This document shows positions 45,111 through 53,650 of a stretch of DNA of 64,000 nucleotides, piece after piece (position 1 is the first letter of the stretch; the number at the start of each line of letters is the position of its first letter). The stretch is from JBBQFI01 sp038321775 (GTDB taxonomy: Bacteria; Verrucomicrobiota; Verrucomicrobiia; Chthoniobacterales; UBA10450), in the NCBI GenBank assembly GCA_038321775.1, contig JBBQFI010000001.1, forward strand, positions 482,583-546,582. The letters are read 5' to 3'. The notes beneath the pieces are model-generated. The model was not told the origin of the DNA and made no database searches. It was given only the letters and a program-made list of their open reading frames with translations. The translations under genes were made by a program, and so were the position numbers.

Positions 45111-45500
45111 ATGAATGTTCCTGCGACATTTTGGGTTTCGCTCATTGTGGGATTCATAATGTCCGCTCTGGGAGGAGTGGCTTTATATCGGAATCGAATC
45201 ACAACAAAATCTATGGCTACGAATACGACTTGGAGATTAGCGTACCGCTGGCGTTTGCTTTTCGGTTTCGTGCTCGCGATTGCGTCGACTTTCATCTGGT
45301 ATCCGATCTCAATCCATGGCGAACAGTTCAAGGCATTGGGTGTTCCCTTCCAAATCATGCTTTTTGATGCCGCCGGAAAAGATTATATTGGGCTTTTGAC
45401 GATGCCATCATTTTTCGCCAACGTCATGATTTGGTTACTCGTTCCGGATCTAGTGCTTTGGCTTTCGTATCCGGCGGGTAAGCGAAATGTTGATGGATGA
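45111..45500 (+). CDS. Cassette gene: four-helix membrane protein
   Basis: ATG 45111 follows the attC core by one base. The 129-residue product has about four helices (FWVSLIVGFIMSALGG, LLFGFVLAIASTFIW, SFFANVMIWLLVPDLVLWL) and no recognised family. It could be a small membrane protein of a lineage-specific cassette. A degenerate site follows it. Confidence 0.65.
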   Translation: MNVPATFWVSLIVGFIMSALGGVALYRNRITTKSMATNTTWRLAYRWRLLFGFVLAIASTFIWYPISIHGEQFKALGVPFQIMLFDAAGKDYIGLLTMPSFFANVMIWLLVPDLVLWLSYPAGKRNVDG

Positions 45501-45561
45501 GTGTTGAGAGAAAGTACATAGCAGCCGCGCCAGTGGTTACCGGTCTTGTGTCTGGTTAGAC
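45489..45561 (+). mobile_element. Degenerate attC-like site
   Basis: A GTTAGAC core (45555-45561) lies 4 bases before the next start codon, but no RYYYAAC partner is visible. The 15 bases at 45489-45503 (GTTGATGGATGAGTG) are identical to 47383-47397 in the loop of the good attC, so the two share ancestry. The left half was probably lost. Confidence 0.5.
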
Positions 45562-45564
45562 AGT

Positions 45565-45912
45565 ATGAAGGTTCTCCTCATAGCGATAGTTGCCTTTGCT
45601 CTGGGCTTCCTCGGCGGAGTCCAGTACCAAAATTTGCGGCGAGCCCGAAAAGACGTGGAGCAGTTACTTCGATTCGATCGCGATGCTCAGCATGTGACCA
45701 CAGTTCTCAGTTTAGCCGCACTTAACCACCTCGAAGACGGTGAGACGTACAAAGCCAAATTGTTGCTCGCTCGACAAGTCGCCCTCTATTATTACGCGCC
45801 CCAGAACGGCGAGGACTCTTTCTCGCCGCAACAGAGATTGCTACCTTCTATTGACGCTACCGCTACTAAATCGGCGGTGTTGCGGGAGAAAATGCAGAAG
45901 GGTCGTAAGTGA
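45565..45912 (+). CDS. Cassette gene: small membrane-anchored protein
   Basis: A 115-residue protein starting MKVLLIAIVAFALGFLGG with one N-terminal helix and a basic soluble part rich in Arg and Gln (RRARKDVEQLLRFDRDAQ, KLLLARQVALYYYAP). The start is 4 bases after the GTTAGAC core. No family recognised. Confidence 0.6.
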   Translation: MKVLLIAIVAFALGFLGGVQYQNLRRARKDVEQLLRFDRDAQHVTTVLSLAALNHLEDGETYKAKLLLARQVALYYYAPQNGEDSFSPQQRLLPSIDATATKSAVLREKMQKGRK

Positions 45913-45928
45913 CATTGGCATCCATGTG

Positions 45929-47265
45929 ATGATAGGGCCCAATAAACCACCGAGTTCTCAACCGGCAGAAGAAAAAAGCGGTTCAAGAAATAAGACACCC
46001 GATGTTCTTCGGCGATCGGTGACTTCCTCGACACGCGATCACTATGTGCCTTTCCTCGATGGTCTGCGCGGTGTTGCCGTGCTCTTTGTTTTGGTCTTTC
46101 ACGCCTGGCATGTTGCGGGACACCCGCTCCTGCGGTCGAAGATTCCTCCGTTCCATCTCACAGTGAACTTTACCAAACTCATCGAGAATGGATGGGTCGG
46201 GGTCGATTTCTTTTTTGTCTTGAGCGCGTTTCTCCTATCGCAGCATTGGTTGAGGGCCGATTACCTTGGGCAACCGCGTCCAAGTTTGAAGACGTATTGG
46301 CGGCATCGGTTTTTCCGCATCGTGCCTGCCTACTATGTTTGCTTGTTTTTGATGCTCCTTTTTTTGTGTCCACTCCTTATCTCTCCATCGGTCGTTTACT
46401 CCGCTTTCGGACTTAAATATCTGGGGGCTCACCTTCTCTTTCTACAATTTCTCACGCCGATAACGTCGGCTTCCTACGGAATCAACGGCTCGTTCTGGAC
46501 CCTTACGTTGGAGATGATTTTTTACCTGTTGCTGCCTTGGGGAGTATTGCCATTTCTGCGCAAGCGTTGGCTCATCGCGATGCCGCTTGTGATCACGGCA
46601 AATATGTTCTGGTTCTACCTGACCCGAAACCACCTCGATCCTTTGGTAAATTACGCTCAGTCCCTCATAGCGTTCCAGGTCGATTCCAGCACAATTCGCT
46701 TTTATCTCGCGCGTCAGTTCCTGGTTATATCGCTGTTTTTGGGATCGGGATCGTTTTGGCAAATCTCTTTGTTCGTTATCGCCTGGGTATTTTATCGGCA
46801 CGCATGCTTCGCTTCATCACGAATCCTTGGACAAGCCTCATATGTTTTATAGGCGGATGGCTGATCGTCTTTGATACGATGAAGAGAATTTATTCTGCCA
46901 GCCATCACGGTGAAGGGACCATTTATCTATATTATCTCCGTGATGTGCTACCTGCTTTCGGTTTCGCTCTCGCGCTCACTGGTTTGTTGTTCGGAGGCGA
47001 GCGGTTACGGAAACTCTTCGGTTTTGCGCTGATCCGCTTTATTGGGTTGATCAGTTACTCCGTATACCTGTGGCACCTTCCGATGCTGAATTTATGCGCG
47101 AAGTTTCCCGATGCCGTTGCGTCGCCGCTCGGACAACGTTTTTCTTTTATTCTGGTCAGGGAATTTGTTGCCACAATACTTCTCAGCACCGTTTTATACT
47201 GCTATCGAAAAACCTTTTTTGGCACTCGGTCGCAGACAATCACCGTCACCTACTCCTTAAAATAG
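45929..47265 (+). pseudogene. Frameshifted acyltransferase (OafA/YrhL-like)
   Basis: From ATG 45929 the frame encodes an acyltransferase_3 domain: VPFLDGLRGVAVLFVLVFHAWH with the conserved Arg/His, VGVDFFFVLSAFLLSQHWL, and SFWTLTLEMIFYLLLPW. The first frame stops at 46852, while the second, read one base differently, continues to 47265 with RFIGLISYSVYLWHLP. The break is near 46722-46724, where an extra C (CCC for CC) would restore PGYIAVFGIGIVLANL. Whether this is a real mutation or an assembly error cannot be told. Confidence 0.8.
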
Positions 47266-47338
47266 GGCTTGTATGATTATCACGACAAAAGATTCTGGCA
47301 TGTCTGCGTATCATGCTTACGTACTTATCGAAACGAAC

Positions 47339-47454
47339 GTCTAACAGAGAATGCAGCCATGACTGTTCTAAGAATGCTGAGGGTTGATGGATGAGTGGTG
47401 AGAACAAGCGCATTGCACCCACCCCAAGCGGTCGCTGCTCTCGTCTCGTTAGAC
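47339..47454 (+). mobile_element. attC recombination site
   Basis: GTCTAAC (47339-47345) and GTTAGAC (47448-47454) are perfectly complementary. GAGAATGCAGC in the left arm and GCTGCTCTC in the right arm pair with extra bases between. Length 116 bases. The next gene starts one base after the core. Confidence 0.88.
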
Positions 47455-47455
47455 G

Positions 47456-48190
47456 ATGACATCTCGTCTGTTGGCTACGTGGTTGTTGCTCGTCGGCTTT
47501 ATCTGGCTGCTTATCGCCGTTTGGGTATTGATCGTTATGAGCGGTATATCGACGCCGGCAGTCGCCGTTTTTCTGCTCCTTATCACGTATTTTGCTGGCC
47601 CGGTCGCACTCGTTGTTGGCTCTGTTTTCGTCATCACGCAGCGTTACAGTCGCATAGGCGTGCTACTGGCGTTTCTTGCCTGTGCCTGGCTCACGTGGAT
47701 GATCGGATCGGATTTATGGCCTAGGGTACCGGAGAATGACGCCGTTGCTCCAATGCAGTACGACTGGCTTTCGGTTGCGCTAGCTCTCATTGTTGTTACG
47801 TCGGACGCAGCTGTTATTACGATGTGGCGCGCACACCAAACACCTACCGAGTTTCTCTTCTCGTACGGGACGCTACAGCTCGAAGGCGTGCAGATGGCGA
47901 CGTTTGGGCGGTTATTAACAGGGACAAGCGATGCCTTATTGAAGTTCGAACAGGTGCCCTTAAAGATAGAAGACCAGGCAGTCATTGCGGTAAGCGGAAA
48001 GGCAGAGCATACCATCGCCAAATTTACCGGGCGGGCTTCCGATATAATATCGGGAACCGTGTTTGGCCTCACGCCAGACGAGATTCAGAAAGCGGACCAG
48101 TATGAAGTCGATGCTTGCAAACGAATCGCGGTGATCCTCCAATCAGGAGTTCGCGCATGGGTCTACGTTGACGCTCAATATATCCCCTGA
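47456..48190 (+). CDS. Membrane domain fused to gamma-glutamylcyclotransferase-like (AIG2) domain
   Basis: A 244-residue protein starting next to the attC core. Residues 1-120 have about four helices of unknown type. Residues about 124-244 form a GGCT/AIG2-like domain: FLFSYGTLQLEGVQ at its start, GRLLTGTSDAL, AEHTIAKFTGRASD and GTVFGLTPDEIQKADQYEV. The stand-alone domain normally starts a few residues before FLFSYGTLQ, so this looks like two cassette genes joined with loss of the site between them. The catalytic Glu of GGCT falls in QYEVDA. Function unknown. Confidence 0.75.
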   Translation: MTSRLLATWLLLVGFIWLLIAVWVLIVMSGISTPAVAVFLLLITYFAGPVALVVGSVFVITQRYSRIGVLLAFLACAWLTWMIGSDLWPRVPENDAVAPMQYDWLSVALALIVVTSDAAVITMWRAHQTPTEFLFSYGTLQLEGVQMATFGRLLTGTSDALLKFEQVPLKIEDQAVIAVSGKAEHTIAKFTGRASDIISGTVFGLTPDEIQKADQYEVDACKRIAVILQSGVRAWVYVDAQYIP

Positions 48191-48251
48191 TTCACAAAGG
48201 GACGAAGCAGCCTGTTGAGAGTTGGTCGTTGAGAGTCAATGTGCGCACAGA

Positions 48252-48341
48252 GTTGTAGCGGCGTTTGTGTCAACACGCCGGCGCACGCCGCACTGGCGTC
48301 TAATGAGTCGGGCGGCGTAGAGGAACAATCACCTCTACAAC
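48252..48341. repeat. Short element with 7-base terminal inverted repeats
   Basis: GTTGTAG (48252-48258) and CTACAAC (48335-48341) bound a 90-base element with inner hairpins (GTAGAGG/CCTCTAC near its right end, CGGCG/CGCCG in its left part). It resembles REP-like or MITE-type elements and lies in the gap between the cassette gene and the next long gene. The region is otherwise empty. Confidence 0.5.
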
Positions 48342-48384
48342 CATAGCATTTGAACTGTCGCTGGATTAGCGGACGGTAAAGCTA

Positions 48385-50799
48385 GTGCGCGCACCCAAAA
48401 ACTCCTCCGCTGCGGCGCTCGTCGGCATCTGGTCGATCCTCTTGATTGTGTTCGTCATCGCCGTTCTTTATTTCGGCCGCCAACTTCTCATTCCCATCGC
48501 GCTCGCCGCGTTGATTACATTCCTGCTCGCGCCCGTGGTGACGCGTCTCGAGCGTTTTCTCGGTCGCATCGCTGCCGTCATCCTTACCGTGGCCATGCTT
48601 TTCGGCGTGCTTACCGCGGCCGGCTGGTTGTTGACGCGACAACTCATCGATCTCACGGCCAAGCTGCCGGATTACCAGACGAACATCGAAAGCAAGTTGC
48701 ACTCGATCCGTCTGCCCACCGGCGGCACATTTACTCGCCTAACGAGTACTGTCGAACGCTTGCGCAAGGAGCTCCCGGGTTCCGCGCCGTCGCCCACCTC
48801 TGCCCGTGCCGGAAAGCAGAGCGCTAACACAAATCCTGAAGTCGCCGAATTGCCATCCGGCTCGCCGGTTCCGGTAAAAATTGTCAATTCCCGCAGTCAA
48901 ATTCCGCAACTCGTGCAAACGATCGCGGGCGCGGTGCTCAGTCCGTTGGGCACAGCGGGGCTGGTCCTGTTGCTCGCCATCTTCATGTTAATGAAGCGCG
49001 AAGATCTGCGCGGACGTGTCATTCGTTTAATTGGCCAGGGACACATCAGCGAAACGACGCGCGCGATGGATGACGCAGGCCAACGTGTGGCGCGTTATCT
49101 CTCTATGCAATTTCTCGTGAACACGTGTTACGGAATTTTGATTGGACTCGGCCTCTACATCATCGGCGTGCCGAACGCGGTTTTGTGGGGCGCGTTTGCC
49201 GCGGTCATGCGTTTCATCCCCTACATTGGGCCGTGGATCGGCGCGGTCATTCCTGTGCTTCTTTCGTTTGCGGTTTCGAAGAGTTGGCTCACGCCTGTTT
49301 ATACCTTGAGTTTGTTCGGCGTATTGGAAGTGATAAACGCGAATGCGCTTGAGCCATGGCTTTATGGTTCGAGCACCGGCGTCTCGTCCCTTGCGCTCAT
49401 CCTCGCGGCTGTCTTTTGGACATGGCTCTGGGGGCCGGTAGGTCTCTTGCTTTCTACGCCCTTGACCGTTTGCCTCACTGTCATGGGTCGGCATGTGCCG
49501 CGCTTGCATTTTCTTAGTGTGCTCCTGAGCGATGACGAAGCGCTCTCCCCGGCGGAAGAATGTTACCACCGGTTGCTCGGCCTCGGCCTGAACCAGGCGA
49601 ACGATCTGGCCGAAACATTCCTGAAGGACAACTCGCTCACGGCTCTTTACGACACAATGTTGTTACCGATCGTGACCGCGGTCGAAGTGGATGTGCAGCG
49701 CCGCGCGCTCGAAAGCGAGGAACGAGTAACGCTCTACGAAAATCTGACCGACATTGTCGAAGACCTTGGTGCGCGACCTGCGCCAATCTCGAAACTGGAA
49801 GCGGACAAGACCGTCGCCGAAGCAACGCCGCCGCCACCAACCGCGCCTACCTGCCGGGTTTTTTGTGTGCCAGCACGCGCCCCGCGGGACGAGCTTGCCG
49901 GCTTGATGCTCACGCAGTTGTTGCGACAGCAAAATTTCGAAGTCGAAAATGCACCAGCTACACTATCGCATGGCGAATTGGTAGAACGCGCCGCCAAATC
50001 CGAATGCGAAGCCATCTGCATCTCGGTCGTGCCACCTTCCACCCTGGTCCACGCGCGTTATCTCACCGCGAAATTGCGCGCTCGTTTGCCCGACGTGAAA
50101 ATTGTCGTCGGCTTTTGGGGCGCGACCGAAAACATGGGCGATGCCGCCCAACGTTTGCGCGTCTCCGGAGCGGACGAAGTCGTGGTTTCGTTCTCGGAAG
50201 CGGTTCTGCAATTGCAGAAGTTTTCCGAAGATATCTCCGATGAGATGACCGCGGCTCCCATTCCGGAAAATGAAGAAGCCCGCCTCCAGCAGTTAGCCAA
50301 CCTGGAAATTCTCGATACACCTAACGAGCGAATGTTCGACCGCATGACTGCCCGCCTCGCGCGCGTTTTTCAAGTGCCGATTGCGTTCATTACTTTCATC
50401 GATCGCGAACGGCAATGGTTTAAGTCGCAGTTCGGTTTGCCGGACGACATCGCACAAGCTGGGTCGACTTCGCGCGCGCTTTCCGTTTGTGGCCACATGG
50501 TCGCGAACAACGAGATACTGGTGGTGGAGGACATCGCGCGCGACCGGCGCTTCGCCAATAATCCCCTGCTCAAGGAACGCGGCCTGCGCTTTTACGCCGG
50601 TGTGCCATTGCGCGTCAACACCCTCGCTGTCGGCTCCCTTTGTCTGCTCGATGTTCGCCCACGGAAATTCTCCGAGGAAAACCGGCGCCTCCTCCAACTC
50701 ATGGCCGATGAAGTGATCGACGAGCTAAACCAACGCGCGCCCGCAACCGTTACTCCGTCTGAAACTAATCACAACGGCTCGGACGATGTATCTACCTAA
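48385..50799 (+). CDS. AI-2E-type permease fused to B12-binding-like and GAF domains
   Basis: An 804-residue protein beginning at GTG 48385. Residues about 15-360 are an AI-2E/PerM transporter with its typical segments RVARYLSMQFLVN, RFIPYIGPWIGAVIP and EVINANALEPWLYG. A helical linker follows. Residues about 490-610 (RVFCVPARAPRDELAGLM, RLPDVKIVVGFWG) look like a cobalamin-binding-like Rossmann fold, without an obvious cobalamin His. Residues about 640-790 are a GAF domain (FQVPIAFITFIDRERQWFKS, RALSVCGHMVAN, GSLCLLDVRPRKFSEEN). It probably couples a signal to export or to membrane transport; this fusion is unusual. Its end overlaps an attC-like site. Confidence 0.78.
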   Translation: MRAPKNSSAAALVGIWSILLIVFVIAVLYFGRQLLIPIALAALITFLLAPVVTRLERFLGRIAAVILTVAMLFGVLTAAGWLLTRQLIDLTAKLPDYQTNIESKLHSIRLPTGGTFTRLTSTVERLRKELPGSAPSPTSARAGKQSANTNPEVAELPSGSPVPVKIVNSRSQIPQLVQTIAGAVLSPLGTAGLVLLLAIFMLMKREDLRGRVIRLIGQGHISETTRAMDDAGQRVARYLSMQFLVNTCYGILIGLGLYIIGVPNAVLWGAFAAVMRFIPYIGPWIGAVIPVLLSFAVSKSWLTPVYTLSLFGVLEVINANALEPWLYGSSTGVSSLALILAAVFWTWLWGPVGLLLSTPLTVCLTVMGRHVPRLHFLSVLLSDDEALSPAEECYHRLLGLGLNQANDLAETFLKDNSLTALYDTMLLPIVTAVEVDVQRRALESEERVTLYENLTDIVEDLGARPAPISKLEADKTVAEATPPPPTAPTCRVFCVPARAPRDELAGLMLTQLLRQQNFEVENAPATLSHGELVERAAKSECEAICISVVPPSTLVHARYLTAKLRARLPDVKIVVGFWGATENMGDAAQRLRVSGADEVVVSFSEAVLQLQKFSEDISDEMTAAPIPENEEARLQQLANLEILDTPNERMFDRMTARLARVFQVPIAFITFIDRERQWFKSQFGLPDDIAQAGSTSRALSVCGHMVANNEILVVEDIARDRRFANNPLLKERGLRFYAGVPLRVNTLAVGSLCLLDVRPRKFSEENRRLLQLMADEVIDELNQRAPATVTPSETNHNGSDDVST

Positions 50800-50857
50800 C
50801 GAGGATGGGAACGTTATTTCTAGCTCGCGCGGTTGCTGATCTTGAGTATCGTTAGGC
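50794..50857 (+). mobile_element. attC-like site
   Basis: ACCTAAC (50794-50800) and GTTAGGC (50851-50857) pair except for one end base. The right arm has the GGTTGCTGATCTTG box typical of sites here. The left arm is only partly complementary. Length 64 bases. The stop codon of the long upstream gene is within the left box. Confidence 0.55.
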
Positions 50858-50874
50858 GCCCCTCGCTGCATCCC

Positions 50875-51435
50875 ATGAGAACAGGATTTCTAGCTCTCCT
50901 TGTCGGCACGTCTATCCTGCGTGCGGACGCCACTGATTTCGCGCGGTGCAGTGCGTTCGAGTCCGTCGAGGCTTTCGTTGCGGCGGCTACTTCGTTCCAG
51001 CCCGCAGCCACTAAGAGCGATTTATCGGGACTATTCACTGTTAGAGAGCTTGGACAGCCCGAAGACCCGAAAACCGGCACACCGATTGCCGCGACATCGA
51101 TTAAGTCAGCCGTCGCTCTGTGGACGAACGACTCTCGTGCGCTGGTGTTCGTCACCGCCGCCCCGCTAACCGACGCAACACGCTCTGCCGTAGGAGTGCT
51201 GTTTCTTCTCGACCGAGCAAACCGTTCCTGGCGTATCGTGGACAGCCAGCGATTCACCGCAAACGGCAAGGAGGCCGAAGTCTCGGCAGAGCTTACCGCA
51301 GGCACCGGTAGCGGCTACCATCTCGGCAGCGACGGCATGAAGCCCGTTGTGACCATCAAAGAGTCTCAGGGCGGTCGCGGCTACGCTTATCAGCTCAGCG
51401 CTTCCTACACAGTTAACGCCTCCAAACTCAAATGA
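50875..51435 (+). CDS. Cassette gene: exported unknown protein
   Basis: I start at ATG 50875 (MRTGFLALLVGTSILRADA), a clear signal peptide, instead of an earlier TTG in the attC site. The mature domain is about 165 residues (FTVRELGQPEDPKTGTP, RSWRIVDSQRFTANGK, YAYQLSASYTVNASKLK). It has no family I recognise. It is likely periplasmic. Confidence 0.65.
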   Translation: MRTGFLALLVGTSILRADATDFARCSAFESVEAFVAAATSFQPAATKSDLSGLFTVRELGQPEDPKTGTPIAATSIKSAVALWTNDSRALVFVTAAPLTDATRSAVGVLFLLDRANRSWRIVDSQRFTANGKEAEVSAELTAGTGSGYHLGSDGMKPVVTIKESQGGRGYAYQLSASYTVNASKLK

Positions 51436-51442
51436 CGGCAAC

Positions 51443-51550
51443 GCCTAACCATGCGAAGCAGCGAACCGCGGACCGTCCATATGCAAGAGTTGAGAGTATG
51501 CGAGCATCAGTCCTAACTCGCGCGGTCGCTGATCTTGTTTCTCGTTAGAT
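51443..51550 (+). mobile_element. attC recombination site
   Basis: GCCTAAC (51443-51449) and GTTAGAT (51544-51550) are the outer boxes. CAGCGAACCGCG on the left pairs with CGCGGTCGCTG on the right with one unpaired A. Length 108 bases. The next cassette gene begins with the ATG that overlaps the last two bases of the right box. Confidence 0.88.
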
Positions 51551-51899
51551 GGTACGCATGCTCACACGATTTTGCATCGTTGCCGAGGTGGTAGACAAGG
51601 AGCCGACTCTCGCTTGGCTTTGGACGGTCGCCGTGATTCTCTCGGTAGCGTCGTTCGGTCTCTGCCGCTGGCGACGTTGGGCATCATTTATCGCCCTCGC
51701 TGCGACCGCAATTTGGATTACGATTCTTCTGCCCGAGCTCCGTGACCCATTCATTGGGCCGGCGATTCCGCAGGAGCTTGGCCGTAGCTATGTCATTCAA
51801 ACGTATGTTACCGCTTTTCTTCCGTTGGTTTTCATTTTCCTGGGTCTTTACCGTGATGGGACGCGACCCACCAGCGGCGCTTATCTTCGGTCTCGTTAG
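51549..51899 (+). CDS. Cassette gene: three-helix membrane protein
   Basis: A 116-residue protein with helices at LAWLWTVAVILSVASF, ASFIALAATAIWITILL and VTAFLPLVFIFLGLY. The start overlaps the preceding attC core and the stop codon lies inside the next GTTAGGC core, a compact cassette arrangement. No family recognised. Confidence 0.62.
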   Translation: MVRMLTRFCIVAEVVDKEPTLAWLWTVAVILSVASFGLCRWRRWASFIALAATAIWITILLPELRDPFIGPAIPQELGRSYVIQTYVTAFLPLVFIFLGLYRDGTRPTSGAYLRSR

Positions 51900-51901
51900 G
51901 C
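51895..51901 (+). mobile_element. Solo GTTAGGC cassette boundary
   Basis: A GTTAGGC core preceded by CGGCGCTTATCTTCGGTCTC, like the right arm of attC sites here, marks the boundary. I find no matching left box upstream within 140 bases, so the site is degenerate. Confidence 0.45.
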
Positions 51902-51904
51902 CAC

Positions 51905-52156
51905 ATGAATATCTCCCGAATAGGTTTGGCAGTCGCGGCTTCGCCAGCCGCAGCAATGCTTATCGTGTATTACTCGTTGGCGATCCACATGCACCACACC
52001 CTCGGTGGCTGGCCCACGTCGATCGGAGAGCGGGGTTTTCCACCCAGCCTGGTCCTCCACAGCGCCATCGACATGTATCTTTACATCGCGTTGGTATGGA
52101 GCATTATCTTCATTTTGCCTGCCGCACTCATCATCTGCAGCGGCATCCGTCGTTGA
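51905..52156 (+). CDS. Cassette gene: small two-helix membrane protein
   Basis: An 83-residue protein starting MNISRIGLAVAASPAAAML four bases after the core. Helices lie at residues 5-25 and 55-78 (YLYIALVWSIIFILPAALIIC), with a His-rich loop (AIHMHHTLGGWP). No family recognised. Confidence 0.55.
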   Translation: MNISRIGLAVAASPAAAMLIVYYSLAIHMHHTLGGWPTSIGERGFPPSLVLHSAIDMYLYIALVWSIIFILPAALIICSGIRR

Positions 52157-52267
52157 AGACGCTTTCTCCCATATCTTGTTTGTTATGGCGTTTCCTGCGT
52201 CATCGCCGCGGGTCTGATGCAGCTCGCGCCGGCTCCTTTTCTTTACTGGTGGTGGGACTGATTCTGG

Positions 52268-52373
52268 ACCTAGCCAAGCGATCAAACCGCGGACCTTCCT
52301 TATACCTGGCTTTCACTGTTTCATGAAGTCATTTGTAGTTCGCGCGGTATCCTGATTTTATGTCTCGTTAGGT
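52268..52373 (+). mobile_element. attC recombination site with altered left box
   Basis: ACCTAGC (52268-52274) and GTTAGGT (52367-52373) are the outer boxes, one base off. CAAACCGCG and CGCGGTATCCTG are the partly paired arms. Length 106 bases. A 32-base leader with TTG start follows. Confidence 0.65.
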
Positions 52374-52404
52374 ATAACGCGTCTCCGATATTGGGTTAAA
52401 TATT

Positions 52405-53190
52405 TTGCGCGCACCGATATTTCAGGTTGATGCATTCACCACGCGGCGGTTCGCGGGGAATCCTGCTGCGGTCGTGTTGGTAGAGAGCTTTCCTGAGGAC
52501 GCTGTGATGCAAGCCATTGCCGCCGAAAATAATTTGGCGGAAACGGCTTTTCTGATTCCTGAGGACGGTGACTACCGTCTGCGTTGGTTCACGCCCACCG
52601 TGGAAGTGCCACTTTGCGGCCACGCAACTCTGGCGAGTGCTGCGGTTGTCATGGAGCACTTGGAACCGACGCGCGATAGCGTGACCTTCCGTTCGGCGGG
52701 CGGCCCGCTAATTGTGACCAGGAAAGCGTCAGGTTACGTCATGAACTTCCCGTCGCGGCTGTCGGAACCGGTCTTACCGCCACCCGGCCTGGCAGAAGCG
52801 CTGAGAGTCGACCCAGTTGAAGTGTTCGCCAACGCGTTTAACTACATGGCACTGCTGGAGAGCGCAAGCGTAGTTCGCAAACTAACACCCGATCTTGCGG
52901 CTATCAGCCGCATTGGTCTTAGCGGCGTGATCGTGACTGCGCAAGGGGACGAAAACTATGACTTTGTCAGTCGCTACTTTGCTCCTGCAAAAGGCATCCC
53001 CGAGGATCCCGTCACTGGCGGTGCGCACTGTATGCTGACGCCCTATTGGGCCAGAAAACTAGACAAGGCTGAGTTTCGGGCGTTTCAAGCCTCGAAGCGT
53101 GGAGGAGAAATGGTATGTCGGCTTCTTGGTGATCGTGTCGAGATGGAAGGCACTTGCGTCTTTTACCTAGAGGGCGAAGTGCAGTTTTGA
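52405..53190 (+). CDS. PhzF-family isomerase
   Basis: A 261-residue protein starting at TTG 52405. FQVDAFTTRRFAGNPAAVVLV and NLAETAFLI are PhzF/DapF-fold signatures including the catalytic Glu, CGHATLASAAVVME is the substrate loop, and GIPEDPVTGGAHCMLTPYW the second. These enzymes catalyse proton shifts in small aromatic or dihydroxy compounds. Although PhzF in pseudomonads acts in phenazine synthesis, no other phenazine gene is present here, so the substrate is unknown. It is a cassette gene judging by the attC site in front. Confidence 0.9.
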   Translation: MRAPIFQVDAFTTRRFAGNPAAVVLVESFPEDAVMQAIAAENNLAETAFLIPEDGDYRLRWFTPTVEVPLCGHATLASAAVVMEHLEPTRDSVTFRSAGGPLIVTRKASGYVMNFPSRLSEPVLPPPGLAEALRVDPVEVFANAFNYMALLESASVVRKLTPDLAAISRIGLSGVIVTAQGDENYDFVSRYFAPAKGIPEDPVTGGAHCMLTPYWARKLDKAEFRAFQASKRGGEMVCRLLGDRVEMEGTCVFYLEGEVQF

Positions 53191-53257
53191 AGAGTTGAAG
53201 TACGACGCAGGAAGCGGAATTGACACATCGGGGTCCGCTCATTAGTAAGAACGCACC

Positions 53258-53650
53258 ATGACTGAGACACCTCGCCTTCAATATTTGCGGATTGCGCTGG
53301 TACTTATCGGCGTCACGTTTATCTTTGGGATTTACCTGCTCATGATCGTCTGGCCTTCTGGGTGGAAGTGGCATACCGGGCATTCAGATTATCCGATGAT
53401 GATCGTCGGAATTTACGCGACGCTTGGCTTTTTCCTGCTTCTTGCCGCTCGCAACCCGCTCAATCACCTGAGCCTTATTTGGTTCACTATTTGGTCAAGT
53501 GTCGTGCACGGCGCAATCATGGCGGTGCAGGCATTCGGTCCCAATAGTCACGGCCATTGGGTGGGCGACGTTCCGGCCCTGTTTATTATTGCAGTGATTC
53601 TTGGGATCTTAACTCCTCGTGGTAACCACGCTCGGACTGGCGTCGTCTAA
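53258..53650 (+). CDS. Cassette gene: DUF6632-like four-helix membrane protein
   Basis: A 130-residue protein with four helices (IALVLIGVTFIFGIYLLMIV, MMIVGIYATLGFFLLLAAR, IWFTIWSSVVHGAIMAV, ALFIIAVILGILTP). The GWKWHTGHSDYPMMIVG loop with several His residues resembles small membrane proteins common in soil bacteria and Acidobacteria; the family name is a guess. The stop codon is in a GTCTAAC box. No function can be assigned. Confidence 0.6.
   Translation: MTETPRLQYLRIALVLIGVTFIFGIYLLMIVWPSGWKWHTGHSDYPMMIVGIYATLGFFLLLAARNPLNHLSLIWFTIWSSVVHGAIMAVQAFGPNSHGHWVGDVPALFIIAVILGILTPRGNHARTGVV

Noticed and set aside
52405..53190. Phenazine biosynthesis locus
   Set aside because: Only one PhzF-family gene is present and its neighbours are cassette membrane proteins; PhzF homologs are common outside phenazine clusters.
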